Shown here one piece after another: positions 1 through 8,651 of a DNA stretch of 64,000 bases; the first letter of the stretch is position 1; each line of letters begins with the position of its first letter. The DNA comes from Nocardioides sp. S5 (lineage in GTDB: Bacteria; Actinomycetota; Actinomycetes; Propionibacteriales; Nocardioidaceae), in assembly GCF_017310035.1 (NCBI RefSeq), contig NZ_CP022296.1, positions 2,108,001 through 2,172,000 of the forward strand. Direction: 5' to 3'. The notes under the pieces were generated by a model. That model worked only from the letters and a program-made list of their open reading frames with translations, was not told where the DNA came from and made no database searches. Both the position numbers and the translations under genes were made by a program.

Positions 1-1043
1 CGCTCGGGCAGGTCGAGGTCGAGGGGTGCGGTCAGGGGCGTGTCGTGGCCGACGACGAGCCCGTGCAGGCGCAGCGTCGCGCGTGCCGGGCGCTGCGCCC
101 CGCGAGGCTGCGAGGCGGCCCGGGCCAGCAGCGCGTCGGCCTCGGCCAGGGCAGCGGTGCCCTCGGCGGCGGCGTGGAACTCCGCGCCCACGCGGCGCAG
201 CGGCCAGTAGGCCTCCGGCGCCAGCAGCAGCACGGTGAGGGCGACGCGGAAGTCGACCGACCCCGACGCCAGCCGGAGACCGACGGTCACCGCCACCAGC
301 GCGACGGAGAGCGTGGCGACCAGCTCGAGGACGGACGAGGAGGCGAAGGCGAGCTTGAGCGTGTCGACGGTCGCGCGGCGGTAGCGGTGGGTGACCGAGC
401 GGATGGTCGCGACCTGGGCCTCGGCCCGCCGGTGCGCCACGAGCGTCGGCAGGCCGCGCGCCACGTCGAGGAAGTGGCCCGACAGCGCCTCCATCGCGCG
501 CCACTGCGTCCGCGCCCGGTCGCGCGTGGTCAGGCCCACCAGGACCGCGAAGACCGGCACGAGCGGCAGGGTCAGCGCGACGACGAGCCCCGACAGCGGG
601 TCGAGCCACGTGATCGCGACCAGGGTGAGGACGGGCAGGACGGCGGCGGGCACCAGCGCCGGGAGGTAGCGGGTGACGTAGGGCTCGACCCCGGCCACGC
701 CGCGGGTCGCGAGCACCGACAAGCGGGCGGGCGCGACGTCCGCGGTGCGGCGTACGGCATCGAGGAGCCGCAGGCGCAGCGCGCCGGACACCTCGCCGGC
801 CGCCCGCGCTGCCGCCACCTGGGCGGCGTACGCCGTCGCGGCGCGGAGCAGCACGAGTGCGGCGAGCCACCACCCCGCGGTCGTCCAGTCGCGGCCACTG
901 ACCGCCGCCACCACCAGGGCGCCGAGCGCGAAGGCCTGCGCCACCGTCGCCAGGCCGCCGAGCACGCCGCCGGCGACCACGACCGCGAGCGCCCTGCGCG
1001 CCGGTCGCAGGTGGGTGCGGACGGACGCGTCGAGCGGCCTCAC
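1..1043 (-). CDS. cydD: CydD-type ABC exporter subunit (partial, N-terminal membrane domain)
   Basis: This is the membrane-domain half of the thiol-reductant ABC exporter that is needed to assemble cytochrome bd. The reading frame is open from a GTG at 1043 to the left edge of the window, about 347 codons. It shows several hydrophobic helices and the ABC type-1 transmembrane domain; the nucleotide-binding domain would lie beyond the edge. The GTG start overlaps the cydB stop codon by four bases (GTGA), so the two are translationally coupled in a cydA-cydB-cydD operon. In the family, CydDC exports glutathione or cysteine in Escherichia coli; the substrate in an actinomycete that uses mycothiol is not known from the sequence. 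It could be a CydDC fusion, which the window cannot show. Confidence 0.88.
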   Translation of the reverse strand, partial: MRPLDASVRTHLRPARRALAVVVAGGVLGGLATVAQAFALGALVVAAVSGRDWTTAGWWLAALVLLRAATAYAAQVAAARAAGEVSGALRLRLLDAVRRTADVAPARLSVLATRGVAGVEPYVTRYLPALVPAAVLPVLTLVAITWLDPLSGLVVALTLPLVPVFAVLVGLTTRDRARTQWRAMEALSGHFLDVARGLPTLVAHRRAEAQVATIRSVTHRYRRATVDTLKLAFASSSVLELVATLSVALVAVTVGLRLASGSVDFRVALTVLLLAPEAYWPLRRVGAEFHAAAEGTAALAEADALLARAASQPRGAQRPARATLRLHGLVVGHDTPLTAPLDLDLPE

Positions 1044-2068
1044 GACGCGGTGTCGCTCGTGCCGGCGAGGACGGCCGTGGGGATGTGCCGCACCGAGATC
1101 CGCTTGCGGAAGACCCAGTAGGTCCACGCCTGGTAGCCCAGCACGATCGGGGTGAAGATCACCGCGACCCACGTCATCACCTTCAGCGTGTACGCCGTCG
1201 CGGCCGCGTTGGTCGTGGTGAGCGAGTACGCCGGGTCGGTGGTCGACGGCATCACGTCGGGGAACAGGCCCAGGAACAGGCCGGCGACGGCGAGCGCGAT
1301 CGTGACGAAGGTGCCCACGAAGGCCCACCCCTCACGCCCGGCCCGGGCCGAGACGAGCCCGGCGACCAGCGAGGCGGCGGCTGCGGCGAAGACGACCGCG
1401 GTGAGCGCGGTCCCGGTCTTCAGCTGCGTCCACACCAGGAAGACCACCGCGAGGACGGCGGCGACGACGCCGATGCGCACGGCCAGGTCGCGGGCGCGGT
1501 GGCGGATCTCGCCGTCGGTCTTGAGCGCGACGAACATCGCCCCGTGGGTGGCGAAGAGGGTGAGCGTCACCAGCCCGCCGAGCAGGCCGAACGGGTTCAG
1601 CAGGGTGAAGAGGCTGCCGGTGAACTCCTTGTCGGCGTCGATCGGCACGCCCGCGACGATGTTGGCGAACGCGACGCCCCACAGCAACGACGGGACGAAG
1701 GACCCGATGATCAGGGCGAGGTCCCATCGGCCCTTCCACTCGGTCTCCTCGCGCTTGTGGCGGTACTCGAAGGAGAGCCCGCGCACGATGAGCGCCACCA
1801 GGATGAGCAGGAGCGGCAGGTAGAAGCCGCTGAAGAGGGTGGCGTACCACTCGGGGAAGGCGGCGAAGGTCGCTCCGCCGGCCACCAGGACCCACACCTC
1901 GTTGCCGTCCCAGACCGGGCCGACGGTGTTGATCATGACGCGGCGCTCGGTGTCGTCGCGGGCCAGCACCGGCAGCAGCATCCCGACGCCGAAGTCGAAT
2001 CCCTCCAGGCAGAAGTAGCCGACCCACAGCACGGCGATGAGGGCGAACCAGACGGTGGTCAGTTCCAT
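1040..2068 (-). CDS. cydB: cytochrome bd ubiquinol oxidase subunit II
   Basis: CydB is the second integral membrane subunit of cytochrome bd, a high-affinity terminal oxidase that passes electrons from quinol (menaquinol in actinobacteria) to oxygen. The 342-residue protein has the family's usual length and begins with a hydrophobic helix followed by the conserved segment GYFCLEGFDFGVGMLLP. The stretch NTVGPVWDGNEVWVLVAGG at about residues 47-65 is the family signature. Eight to nine membrane helices can be drawn. The gene lies 31 bases after the cydA stop and overlaps cydD. Transcription probably starts upstream of cydA, where a BlaI-type operator is visible. Confidence 0.97.
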   Translation of the reverse strand: MELTTVWFALIAVLWVGYFCLEGFDFGVGMLLPVLARDDTERRVMINTVGPVWDGNEVWVLVAGGATFAAFPEWYATLFSGFYLPLLLILVALIVRGLSFEYRHKREETEWKGRWDLALIIGSFVPSLLWGVAFANIVAGVPIDADKEFTGSLFTLLNPFGLLGGLVTLTLFATHGAMFVALKTDGEIRHRARDLAVRIGVVAAVLAVVFLVWTQLKTGTALTAVVFAAAAASLVAGLVSARAGREGWAFVGTFVTIALAVAGLFLGLFPDVMPSTTDPAYSLTTTNAAATAYTLKVMTWVAVIFTPIVLGYQAWTYWVFRKRISVRHIPTAVLAGTSDTAS

Positions 2069-2099
2069 GGTGGTCTCTCTGTCGTGGCGTCGTGGTCGG

Positions 2100-3545
2100 T
2101 CAGTAGGCGAAGGTGAGCGGCTTGTCCTCGTCGGAACCGCCGACCCTGACGCGCGGCGGCTCCTCGAAGGGGTCCGCGCCCTTCTTGACGTAGGTGATGA
2201 GGAGCTTGACCTCGATCACGGCGAGCACCGCGTAGAGGAGCGTGAGCACGATGAGGGAGGTCGCGGCCTCGAAGACCGAGACACCGGGGGAGACACCCGA
2301 CTCGGTGGTCATCAACCCGAAGACCACCCACGGCTGGCGGCCCATCTCGGTGAAGATCCAGCCCCACGAGCTCGCCAGCGTGGTGGCGATCGGCAAGCTC
2401 AGTCCGAGGACGCCGAGCCAGCGCACTCCCGGCGTACGCCCCTGGCGGGTCAGCCACAGGATGAGAGCCGCACCGGCGGCTGCGAAGGCGCCGAGGCCCA
2501 TCATGAAGCGGAAGGACCAGTAGGTGACCGGGATGACGGGGGTGTAGTCGCCCTCGGTCCAGGCCTTCGACGTGGGGTCCTGGCCGTAGGTCTCGACGTA
2601 TTCCTCGCTCAGCGGATTGATGCCCTCGACCGTGCCGTCGATGGAGCCCGTGCCGAGGAAGGACAGCAGGCACGGGACCGTGACGGCGAACTTCTCCTCC
2701 TTGCCGTCGGGCGTGCCGACGGTGAAGACGGAGAACGGTGCGCAGCGCTCGCTGGTCTCGTAGAGGCCCTCGGCAGCCGCCATCTTCATCGGCTGCACCT
2801 CGGTCATCACCTTGCCCTGGAGGTCTCCGGTGATCGCGACGCCGATGCCGGCGAGCAGCGTGATGACGGCGCCGATGCGGATGGCGCGGTGGTACATCGG
2901 CCGGTCGGCCTCGTGCTTCTTCTTCATGTAGAGGTAGGCGCTGACGCCGAGCAGGAAGGTGCCGGCGGTCATGTAGGCCGCGAGGATCACGTGCGGGAAG
3001 GTCACGACCTGCACCTTGTTGAACATCACCGCCCAGAAGTCGGTCAGCTCCGCGCGCCCGGACTCGGCGTTGTAGGTGTAGCCCACCGGGTGCTGCATCC
3101 ACGAGTTGGCCGCGAGGATGAACCACGACGACGCCAGCGTGCCGAGGTGCACCAGCCACATGCAGCCTGCGTGCAGGCCGCGGGGGAGCTTGTCCCAGCC
3201 GAAGATCCACAGGCCCAGGAAGGTGCTCTCCAGGAAGAAGGCCAGCAGCCCCTCCACCGCGAGCGGTGCGCCGAAGACGTCGCCCACGAACCGGGAGTAG
3301 TCCGACCAGTTCATGCCGAACTGGAACTCCTGGACGATGCCGGTCACCACGCCGATGGCGAAGTTGATCAGGAAGAGCTTGCCGAAGAACTTCGTCAGGC
3401 GGAGGTAGTCCTCCTTGCCTGTCCTCACCCACGCGGTCTCGAGCCCGGCGATGACGGCGGTGAGCCCGATCGTCAGCGGCACGAACAGGAAGTGGTAGAC
3501 GGTGATGATCCCGAACTGCCACCGGGCGATGTCGAGGACGTCCAT
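2100..3545 (-). CDS. cydA: cytochrome bd ubiquinol oxidase subunit I
   Basis: CydA carries the haems b558, b595 and d and the quinol-oxidising Q loop of cytochrome bd in the cytoplasmic membrane. Visible features are the N-terminal RWQFGIITVYHF segment with the haem-ligand histidine, a second haem-ligand region with conserved Glu residues, and the GRQPW motif near residue 390. At 481 residues it is shorter than E. coli CydA (522), which suggests the short Q-loop form. The ATG at 3545 is chosen over a GTG two codons upstream because AAGGG lies seven bases before it. It is first in the cyd operon and divergent from a BlaI/M56 pair. Confidence 0.97.
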   Translation of the reverse strand: MDVLDIARWQFGIITVYHFLFVPLTIGLTAVIAGLETAWVRTGKEDYLRLTKFFGKLFLINFAIGVVTGIVQEFQFGMNWSDYSRFVGDVFGAPLAVEGLLAFFLESTFLGLWIFGWDKLPRGLHAGCMWLVHLGTLASSWFILAANSWMQHPVGYTYNAESGRAELTDFWAVMFNKVQVVTFPHVILAAYMTAGTFLLGVSAYLYMKKKHEADRPMYHRAIRIGAVITLLAGIGVAITGDLQGKVMTEVQPMKMAAAEGLYETSERCAPFSVFTVGTPDGKEEKFAVTVPCLLSFLGTGSIDGTVEGINPLSEEYVETYGQDPTSKAWTEGDYTPVIPVTYWSFRFMMGLGAFAAAGAALILWLTRQGRTPGVRWLGVLGLSLPIATTLASSWGWIFTEMGRQPWVVFGLMTTESGVSPGVSVFEAATSLIVLTLLYAVLAVIEVKLLITYVKKGADPFEEPPRVRVGGSDEDKPLTFAY

Positions 3546-3582
3546 GGGCACACCCTTGCGTTGGTCAGGCGCCGTGGCGCGG

Positions 3583-3621
3583 TACTACGACAGATCGTAG
3601 TAGATACTACGCAGTGTCGTA
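3583..3621. promoter_or_regulatory. putative BlaI-family operator (two adjacent dyads)
   Basis: The cydA-blaI intergenic region holds a perfect inverted repeat, TACTACGA - CAGA - TCGTAGTA (3583-3602), followed at once by a degenerate copy, TACTACG - CAGTG - TCGTA (3605-3621). BlaI/MecI repressors bind dyads with TAC/GTA-rich half-sites next to their own genes. The site lies 38 bases from the cydA ATG and 34 bases from the blaI-like ATG, so one repressor could control both directions. The assignment to this repressor is inference. Confidence 0.7.
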
Positions 3622-3654
3622 CTTCCTCGGTCAGGGCCCCTAGACTCCTGTCCC

Positions 3655-4017
3655 ATGAGTCCAAGGTCCCGGATGGGAGAGCTCGAGCAGGCCGTCCTCG
3701 ACGCGCTGTGGGACGGCGACGGCGCGTCGAGCGGCCGTGAGGTGCACGCCCGGCTCGAGGGACGCGACCTGGCCTACACGACCGTGATGACCGTGCTGGA
3801 CCGGCTCGTCGCGAAGGACGTCGTGGTCCGCGAGCGCGACGGCCGGGCCTTCCGCTACGCGCCGCGGCTCAGCCGCGCGGCAATGACCGCGGAGCTGATG
3901 CGCGAGGCGCTCGAGGCGACCGGGGCCGACCGTGACCAGGCCCTCGTCTCCTTCGTGGGCGAGGCCAGCGCCGAGGACCTCGCGGCCCTGCGCCGCGCCC
4001 TCGCCGACCTCACCTGA
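3655..4017 (+). CDS. BlaI/MecI/CopY-family transcriptional repressor
   Basis: This is a winged-helix repressor of about 120 residues, the usual family length. The N-terminal segment GELEQAVLDALWD and the recognition region YTTVMTVLDRLVAKDVVVRE (near residues 42-61) are typical of BlaI/MecI. These proteins dimerise on palindromic operators and are inactivated by cleavage after their partner M56 protease senses a signal. Such a partner follows 15 bases downstream. A TACTACGA dyad lies just upstream and is shared with the divergent cyd operon, which makes cytochrome bd the likely target rather than a beta-lactamase, none of which is present here. An alternative start is the ATG at 3673, which has AAGG six bases before it. 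Confidence 0.92.
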   Translation: MSPRSRMGELEQAVLDALWDGDGASSGREVHARLEGRDLAYTTVMTVLDRLVAKDVVVRERDGRAFRYAPRLSRAAMTAELMREALEATGADRDQALVSFVGEASAEDLAALRRALADLT

Positions 4018-4032
4018 CCGGGGGACTCGCGC

Positions 4033-4902
4033 GTGCTGACCCCGCTCGTGCTGGGGGCGCTCGCCGTGGTGTTCGCCGGACCGCTGCCGTGGGCGCTGTC
4101 GCGCTGGACGACCCTGAGGCGTACGCCGTCCGCGGCGATGCTGCTGTGGCAGAGCACCGCCCTGGCAGCTGTCCTCGCCGCCCTCGGTGCCGGTCTCTCC
4201 CTGGCCACCGACCGCCTGTGGGTGGCCCCCGTCGCGGCGGGTGACGTCGTCGTGGCGGCGCTCGCCGGACTGGTGACGGTCGTGGTCGCGGCGCGGCTGC
4301 TGCTCAGCGGCCACCGCACCGGCACCGCCCTGCGCCGGATGCGGCGTACGCACCGCGAGCGCGTCGACCTGGTGGCCCGCACGGACGGGGGAGTCTCGGT
4401 GCTCGAGCACGACCTCCCGGTCGCCTACTGCGTGCCGGGGATGACCGGATCGCGCATCGTCGTCTCCCGTCCCACCCTGACCCGTCTCTCGGCCGACGAG
4501 CTGGCCGCGGTCCTCGAGCACGAGCGCTCGCACCTGCGTGCGCGCCACGACCTCGTCCTCGAGGCCTTCGCCGTGCTGCACCGCGCCTTCCCGCGCGGGG
4601 TGGCCAGCGGGTCGGCGCGACGGGAGGTCGAGGTGCTCGTGGAGGTGCTGGCCGACCGCGCCGCCTGCCGCACGGGTGATCGCCGCGCGCTGGTGTCGGC
4701 GCTGCTCGCGCTAGCCGGCTCGCCGGCTCCCGCCGGGGCGCTGGGGTCGGCCGGCTCGCTCGCGGCCCGGGTGGAGGTCCTGCGCGACCCCCGTCCCCGA
4801 CCCGTGCAGTCGGTGGGTGTGGCGCTCCTCGCTGCTGCGATCCTCGCGCTGCCCACGCTGCTGGTCGTGCTGCCGTGGCTGGCGGGACTCGACGCGCGCT
4901 GA
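4033..4902 (+). CDS. M56-family (BlaR1-like) membrane zinc metallopeptidase
   Basis: A 289-residue integral membrane protease. Hydrophobic helices lie near residues 3-20, 35-55, 66-90 and at the C-terminus, where a last helix near 263-285 is followed by only a few residues. The cytoplasmic zinc motif HERSH (HExxH) sits near residues 160-164, preceded by SADELAAVLEHE as in BlaR1 and related proteases. It lacks the large extracellular penicillin-binding sensor domain of staphylococcal BlaR1, as is common in actinobacterial homologues, so its signal is unknown. The GTG start has GGGGGA eight bases upstream. It forms an operon with the BlaI-like gene and probably cleaves or inactivates that repressor. 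Confidence 0.88.
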   Translation: MLTPLVLGALAVVFAGPLPWALSRWTTLRRTPSAAMLLWQSTALAAVLAALGAGLSLATDRLWVAPVAAGDVVVAALAGLVTVVVAARLLLSGHRTGTALRRMRRTHRERVDLVARTDGGVSVLEHDLPVAYCVPGMTGSRIVVSRPTLTRLSADELAAVLEHERSHLRARHDLVLEAFAVLHRAFPRGVASGSARREVEVLVEVLADRAACRTGDRRALVSALLALAGSPAPAGALGSAGSLAARVEVLRDPRPRPVQSVGVALLAAAILALPTLLVVLPWLAGLDAR

Positions 4903-4935
4903 GGCGCTGCCCCGGGGCGCAGTGCGTCCGGACGG

Positions 4936-4975
4936 CCGGGAGGCCCCGGCGGACGGATCCGCCGGGGCCTCCCGG
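4936..4975. terminator. bidirectional stem-loop terminator
   Basis: A perfect 18-base-pair stem with a 4-base CGGA loop lies between the convergent M56 gene and the secreted protease gene. There is no long U tract, as is usual in high-GC actinomycetes. It probably serves both transcripts. Confidence 0.8.
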
Positions 4976-5005
4976 TGTGGTGCTGGTGGTGCTGTCAGCG
5001 TGCGG

Positions 5006-8000
5006 TCAGCGTCGTACGACCTTGAACCGCAGCTTGTCCTTGCTGCGCTCGACGGTGTCGGAGCCCTTGTAGACGGCGACGAGCTTGTGCTTGCCGACCT
5101 TCAAGTTCTTCTTCACCTTGAACATGATCCGGCCGTCGTCGAGACGCTTGGTCCGGACCTTCTTGCCGTCGATGCGGACCACGACGCGACCCGTCGCGGT
5201 GGTGCCGTCGGCCTTGACCTTCACGACCACCCTGAAGTCCTGCTTGAAGCGGGGCTTGCGCGGCTTCACCTTCGCCACCGTGGTGGAGTCGGCCTTGCCG
5301 GCGGGCGTCGCTGCCACCACCGTGGCGGTGAACTTCGCCGACGAGGTCGCCAGCGAGCCGTTGCCCTCGTAGGTCGCGGTCAGCTGGTTGGCACCGACCG
5401 GCAGGTCGGCCGGCAGGGCCACGGAGGCCTTGCCGTCCACGAGCGCGGCCGAGCCGAGCTCCTTGCCTGCTGCGTCGGTGACGACCACGTCGCCGCTCGG
5501 CGTGGAGCCGACCGAACCGTCGCGGGCCACGGTGACCTCGGCGGTGGACGCGGTGCCGAAGGTCGACGGCTCGGGCTGGTGCACGGCCGTCGTCTTCGTC
5601 ACCAGCTTGCAGTCGACGACCTCGATGTTGTCGACGTACCAGCCCTCGTTGCCGCCACAGCCGTCACGACCGATGTCGAAGCGGAGCTGGACGGTGTCAC
5701 CAGGCTCGATGCCCGCCGCGACGAGGTCGATCTGCGACTCGCCCCAGCTGCCCTTGGTCTCGCCACCGTCGGTGCCCGTGAAGCCGGGCTCGCCGGCCAG
5801 CGGGTTGGTGTTGGTGGCAGGACCGGAGAGGGTGGTGGGCGCGTTGTAGATGTAAGCGCCCGCCGGGATGGCCTTGAAGCCGCCGCGTCCGTTGACCTCC
5901 ATCTTGACGTTGCCGCCGTCGTAGCCGATCTCGGTCGCGACGTAGTGCTCGAAGGTGAGCTTCGGGGCACGCAGGGTGTCGGGCATCTCGATGACCGGAC
6001 CCGTGATCGAGTCGCGGCTCGAGAAGTCACCGGCCGTGCCGGAGCACTGACCCTGGTCGGGAGCCGGACCGAACGCGACCTTGCTCGCGTGCGGGGCGCC
6101 CGTGCCGGCCGGGGCGTTGGCAACGCTCTGCCACGCCTCGTGCAGGCCACCCTCGTAGACGACCTCGAAGCTGGGGGTCCAGCCCGTGAGGCCGTCCTCG
6201 AAGTCCTCGTTCCACAGCACGTCCTCGGCGAAGCCCTCACCACAGGTGGCGGGGGCGTCCTTGCCGAGGAGCGCCTGGAAGTCGCACTTCACCGGAGCGG
6301 TGCGCATCTCCGTCGCGGCCGTGGCGGCCGACACCGAGGCGCAGTCGCCGGCAGCGATCGGGGTCGCGGCCTGCGGCGTCGCGTCGGAGGCCGTGGTGAG
6401 CTGGTTGATCGGGGCGCCCACCAGGTCGACGCAGGACTGCTCGAAGGCGTTGGCCGCGTCGATGAAGTTCGACTGCGGGGTCAGGTACGCCGTCTGGGCA
6501 CGCCACCAGATGGCGGCGGCCTTGTCGAGACCGAGACCGGCGATGGTCTGGCCGTTGTAGGTGCCACCGTCGACGACGAGGGCGTAGGCGTGGTTCGGCA
6601 CGCCCGAGTTGGAGTGCACGCCGCCGGCGTCGGCGCCGGTCGGGTCGCACTTGTACTCGGCGTCGCTGACCTTGCCCGGGTCGCCGTAGCAGGTGGGCGT
6701 CCACATGTCGCGGATCGCGCCGCCGAAGGCGGTCGACTTCTCACCCATCAGCCACCGGGTGGTGTCGGGGCGGGTGCTGACGTCCTCGGCCACGACGCGG
6801 ACGGTCTTGACGGCCGTGGTGCTCTTGAACTTCGCACCGTCGGCCTGGGAGACCATCACGCCGTAGAGAGCCGGGTCGCCGGTGAAGCCGGCCGGCGGGT
6901 CGACGTTGTTGTTGCCGATCACGATGCCGGTCGCGCCGGCGGTCTTGGCGTTGGCGACCTTCGTGGCGAACGGGCAGGTGCCGCGGTCGACGTACGCCCA
7001 CTTGCCGGTGACGGCGGCGGCGTTGGTGAAGGCCGTGCAGCCGTCGGTCGTGGTGGGACCGGTGGCGTTCGCCGCGTCGGTGGCGACGACGACGTCGGCG
7101 GTGACCGGCGTCGTGGTGAACGGCTTGGCGCCCGTGGCAGCGACGGCCGAGCACGGTCCGGCGAGGCTCGCCGGCGCGGTGATCGTCATGTCGAGGCCGG
7201 GGGGCGCGGTGACGTCGCAGTCGCCGACGGTGCGCTTGGCCTGGAAGTTCTCGCCCTCGTCCTCGCGACCGTTGACGAGGTCGAGCGTCTCGCCCCACAC
7301 GTCGGAGTACGACTCGTTGAGCGCACCGGACTGGTACTGGTAGATCAGGCCGGAGGTGTACTCGGTGTAGGCGTGGCCCCACTCGTGCGAGACGACGTCG
7401 TCGGACGTGACGCCGTTGCAGTAGTTGGTGGTGACGCCGTTCCAGTTGGCGTTGGGGCAGCTGATGCGGGGGTCGTTGTTGACCGTCCGCATCGTCGCCC
7501 CCGCGCCGTCGTAGGAGTCGCGGCCGAAGGCGTTCTCGTAGAGCCAGTAGGACTCACCGGCGGAGTTCACCAGGTTGCGCTGGTCGGTGTTGAGGGTGCC
7601 GGGGAACGGGTCGCCCTCCTTCCACACGCGGGTGAGGACCGGCGCGTCCCGCGTGCCGGTCGCCTCGTAGAGCTCGCGCTCGAGTGCCTCGTGCACGTCC
7701 GACCAGCGGTTGAGCGCCTTGCCGGTCTGGGCGTCGATGAAGACCGCGTCGCGCACGTTCTTCTCGTTGGTGACCTCGACCTGGTAGGCCAGGACGGCCT
7801 TGCCCTTGTCGCCGCGGGTGGCACCCATGCGGTAGACGACGAGCTCGGTGGCGCCGGCGGCGATGCCGGTCAGGTCCGCCTTCTCGCCGTCGTGGCTCGG
7901 CGGGTCCTCCTTCACCAGCCCGACCGCACGCGTGCCGGCCTCGGCGGCCGTGAGCCGCGGGTCGACCGAGAGGGTCAGGTTCGGTGCGGCGTAGCCGTTG

Positions 8001-8443
8001 ACCGAGGTCAGGTCGCCGTCCTTGTCGACCTGCGCGCGCAGCATCGAGCCGAAGACGTCGACGCCGCGGTAGCGCTGCGTCAGCGTGACGGTCCAGCCGG
8101 CGGGCGACTTCTGCACGTCGCGCTGGACGAGCTCGTCCGGGCGGGCGCCGAAGTTGCCGGCGTACCTGGCGAGATAGGCGTCGACCTTGTCGCGCGCGGC
8201 GGAGAGCGAGGCGCCCTCCGTGCCCGGCAAGAGGTCGCCGTCGCCCTTGACCCGCAGGAAGCCCACCTTGCCGGTGGACTCCTCACGGGTGACGGCGACG
8301 GCGCCGTCGGCGCGGTCGACCATGGCTGCAACGCCACGGGTGTCGGCCTGTGCGGCCGGTGATGCTTGCACCCCGCTCGTTGGGAGTGCGGCGAGTCCCG
8401 CCCCCACGACTGCGAGAGCAAGTCCTCTGTTGAGGAGCTTCAC
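5006..8443 (-). CDS. secreted thermolysin-type (M4/M36-like) metalloprotease with PA and Ig-like domains
   Basis: This 1145-residue secreted protease begins with a signal peptide ending near ASPAAQA. An FTP/PepSY-like propeptide follows, then a catalytic domain with HEWGH near residue 350 (HExxH zinc ligands and base) and the third-ligand motif NESYSD about 24 residues later. A PA (protease-associated) insert lies at about 415-540 and is marked by DRGTCPFATKVANAKTAGA. After the catalytic part come a MAM/concanavalin-like domain (NEDFEDGLTGW to NEGWYVDNIEVVDC), an Ig-like domain, and a Lys/Arg-rich Ig-like C-terminal domain ending VVRR. The GTG start at 8443 is chosen because GGAGG lies seven bases upstream; the frame itself stays open further. 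It probably degrades extracellular protein. Whether it is M4 or M36 is not settled. Confidence 0.93.
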   Translation of the reverse strand: MKLLNRGLALAVVGAGLAALPTSGVQASPAAQADTRGVAAMVDRADGAVAVTREESTGKVGFLRVKGDGDLLPGTEGASLSAARDKVDAYLARYAGNFGARPDELVQRDVQKSPAGWTVTLTQRYRGVDVFGSMLRAQVDKDGDLTSVNGYAAPNLTLSVDPRLTAAEAGTRAVGLVKEDPPSHDGEKADLTGIAAGATELVVYRMGATRGDKGKAVLAYQVEVTNEKNVRDAVFIDAQTGKALNRWSDVHEALERELYEATGTRDAPVLTRVWKEGDPFPGTLNTDQRNLVNSAGESYWLYENAFGRDSYDGAGATMRTVNNDPRISCPNANWNGVTTNYCNGVTSDDVVSHEWGHAYTEYTSGLIYQYQSGALNESYSDVWGETLDLVNGREDEGENFQAKRTVGDCDVTAPPGLDMTITAPASLAGPCSAVAATGAKPFTTTPVTADVVVATDAANATGPTTTDGCTAFTNAAAVTGKWAYVDRGTCPFATKVANAKTAGATGIVIGNNNVDPPAGFTGDPALYGVMVSQADGAKFKSTTAVKTVRVVAEDVSTRPDTTRWLMGEKSTAFGGAIRDMWTPTCYGDPGKVSDAEYKCDPTGADAGGVHSNSGVPNHAYALVVDGGTYNGQTIAGLGLDKAAAIWWRAQTAYLTPQSNFIDAANAFEQSCVDLVGAPINQLTTASDATPQAATPIAAGDCASVSAATAATEMRTAPVKCDFQALLGKDAPATCGEGFAEDVLWNEDFEDGLTGWTPSFEVVYEGGLHEAWQSVANAPAGTGAPHASKVAFGPAPDQGQCSGTAGDFSSRDSITGPVIEMPDTLRAPKLTFEHYVATEIGYDGGNVKMEVNGRGGFKAIPAGAYIYNAPTTLSGPATNTNPLAGEPGFTGTDGGETKGSWGESQIDLVAAGIEPGDTVQLRFDIGRDGCGGNEGWYVDNIEVVDCKLVTKTTAVHQPEPSTFGTASTAEVTVARDGSVGSTPSGDVVVTDAAGKELGSAALVDGKASVALPADLPVGANQLTATYEGNGSLATSSAKFTATVVAATPAGKADSTTVAKVKPRKPRFKQDFRVVVKVKADGTTATGRVVVRIDGKKVRTKRLDDGRIMFKVKKNLKVGKHKLVAVYKGSDTVERSKDKLRFKVVRR

Positions 8444-8651
8444 TCTGTTTCCTCCAGTTCCGAGATGCACTCGGAACCAGATGTCGCCCGAGTGATCCGG
8501 GTCACCATAAGAAGGACGTCCTACCTTTGTGAAGAGCGGGGGGCACAACGGTGTCGTTTTGCCCTCCCAGGGGTGACCGCGCGACGACCGGTCCACGACA
8601 CGCACACGTGTGGTCCCTGTGACTGGTGTGACGTGGCCGTAGGGTCGGGCC
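8444..8651. promoter_or_regulatory. divergent promoter region, protease / ftsK
   Basis: This 208-base spacer separates two divergently transcribed genes. It contains the 10-base palindrome AGGACGTCCT at 8513-8522, which could be an operator, but no clear -35/-10 pair was identified. Confidence 0.35.

Noticed and set aside
3546..3654. Rex-type redox operator upstream of cydA
   Set aside because: A TTGTGAA-type dyad is not present; the visible dyad is the TACTACGA type.
4817..8362. A very long open frame on the plus strand opposite the secreted protease
   Set aside because: It has no family resemblance, a Gly/Arg/Val-rich composition typical of antisense reading in high-GC DNA, and lies opposite a well-supported gene.
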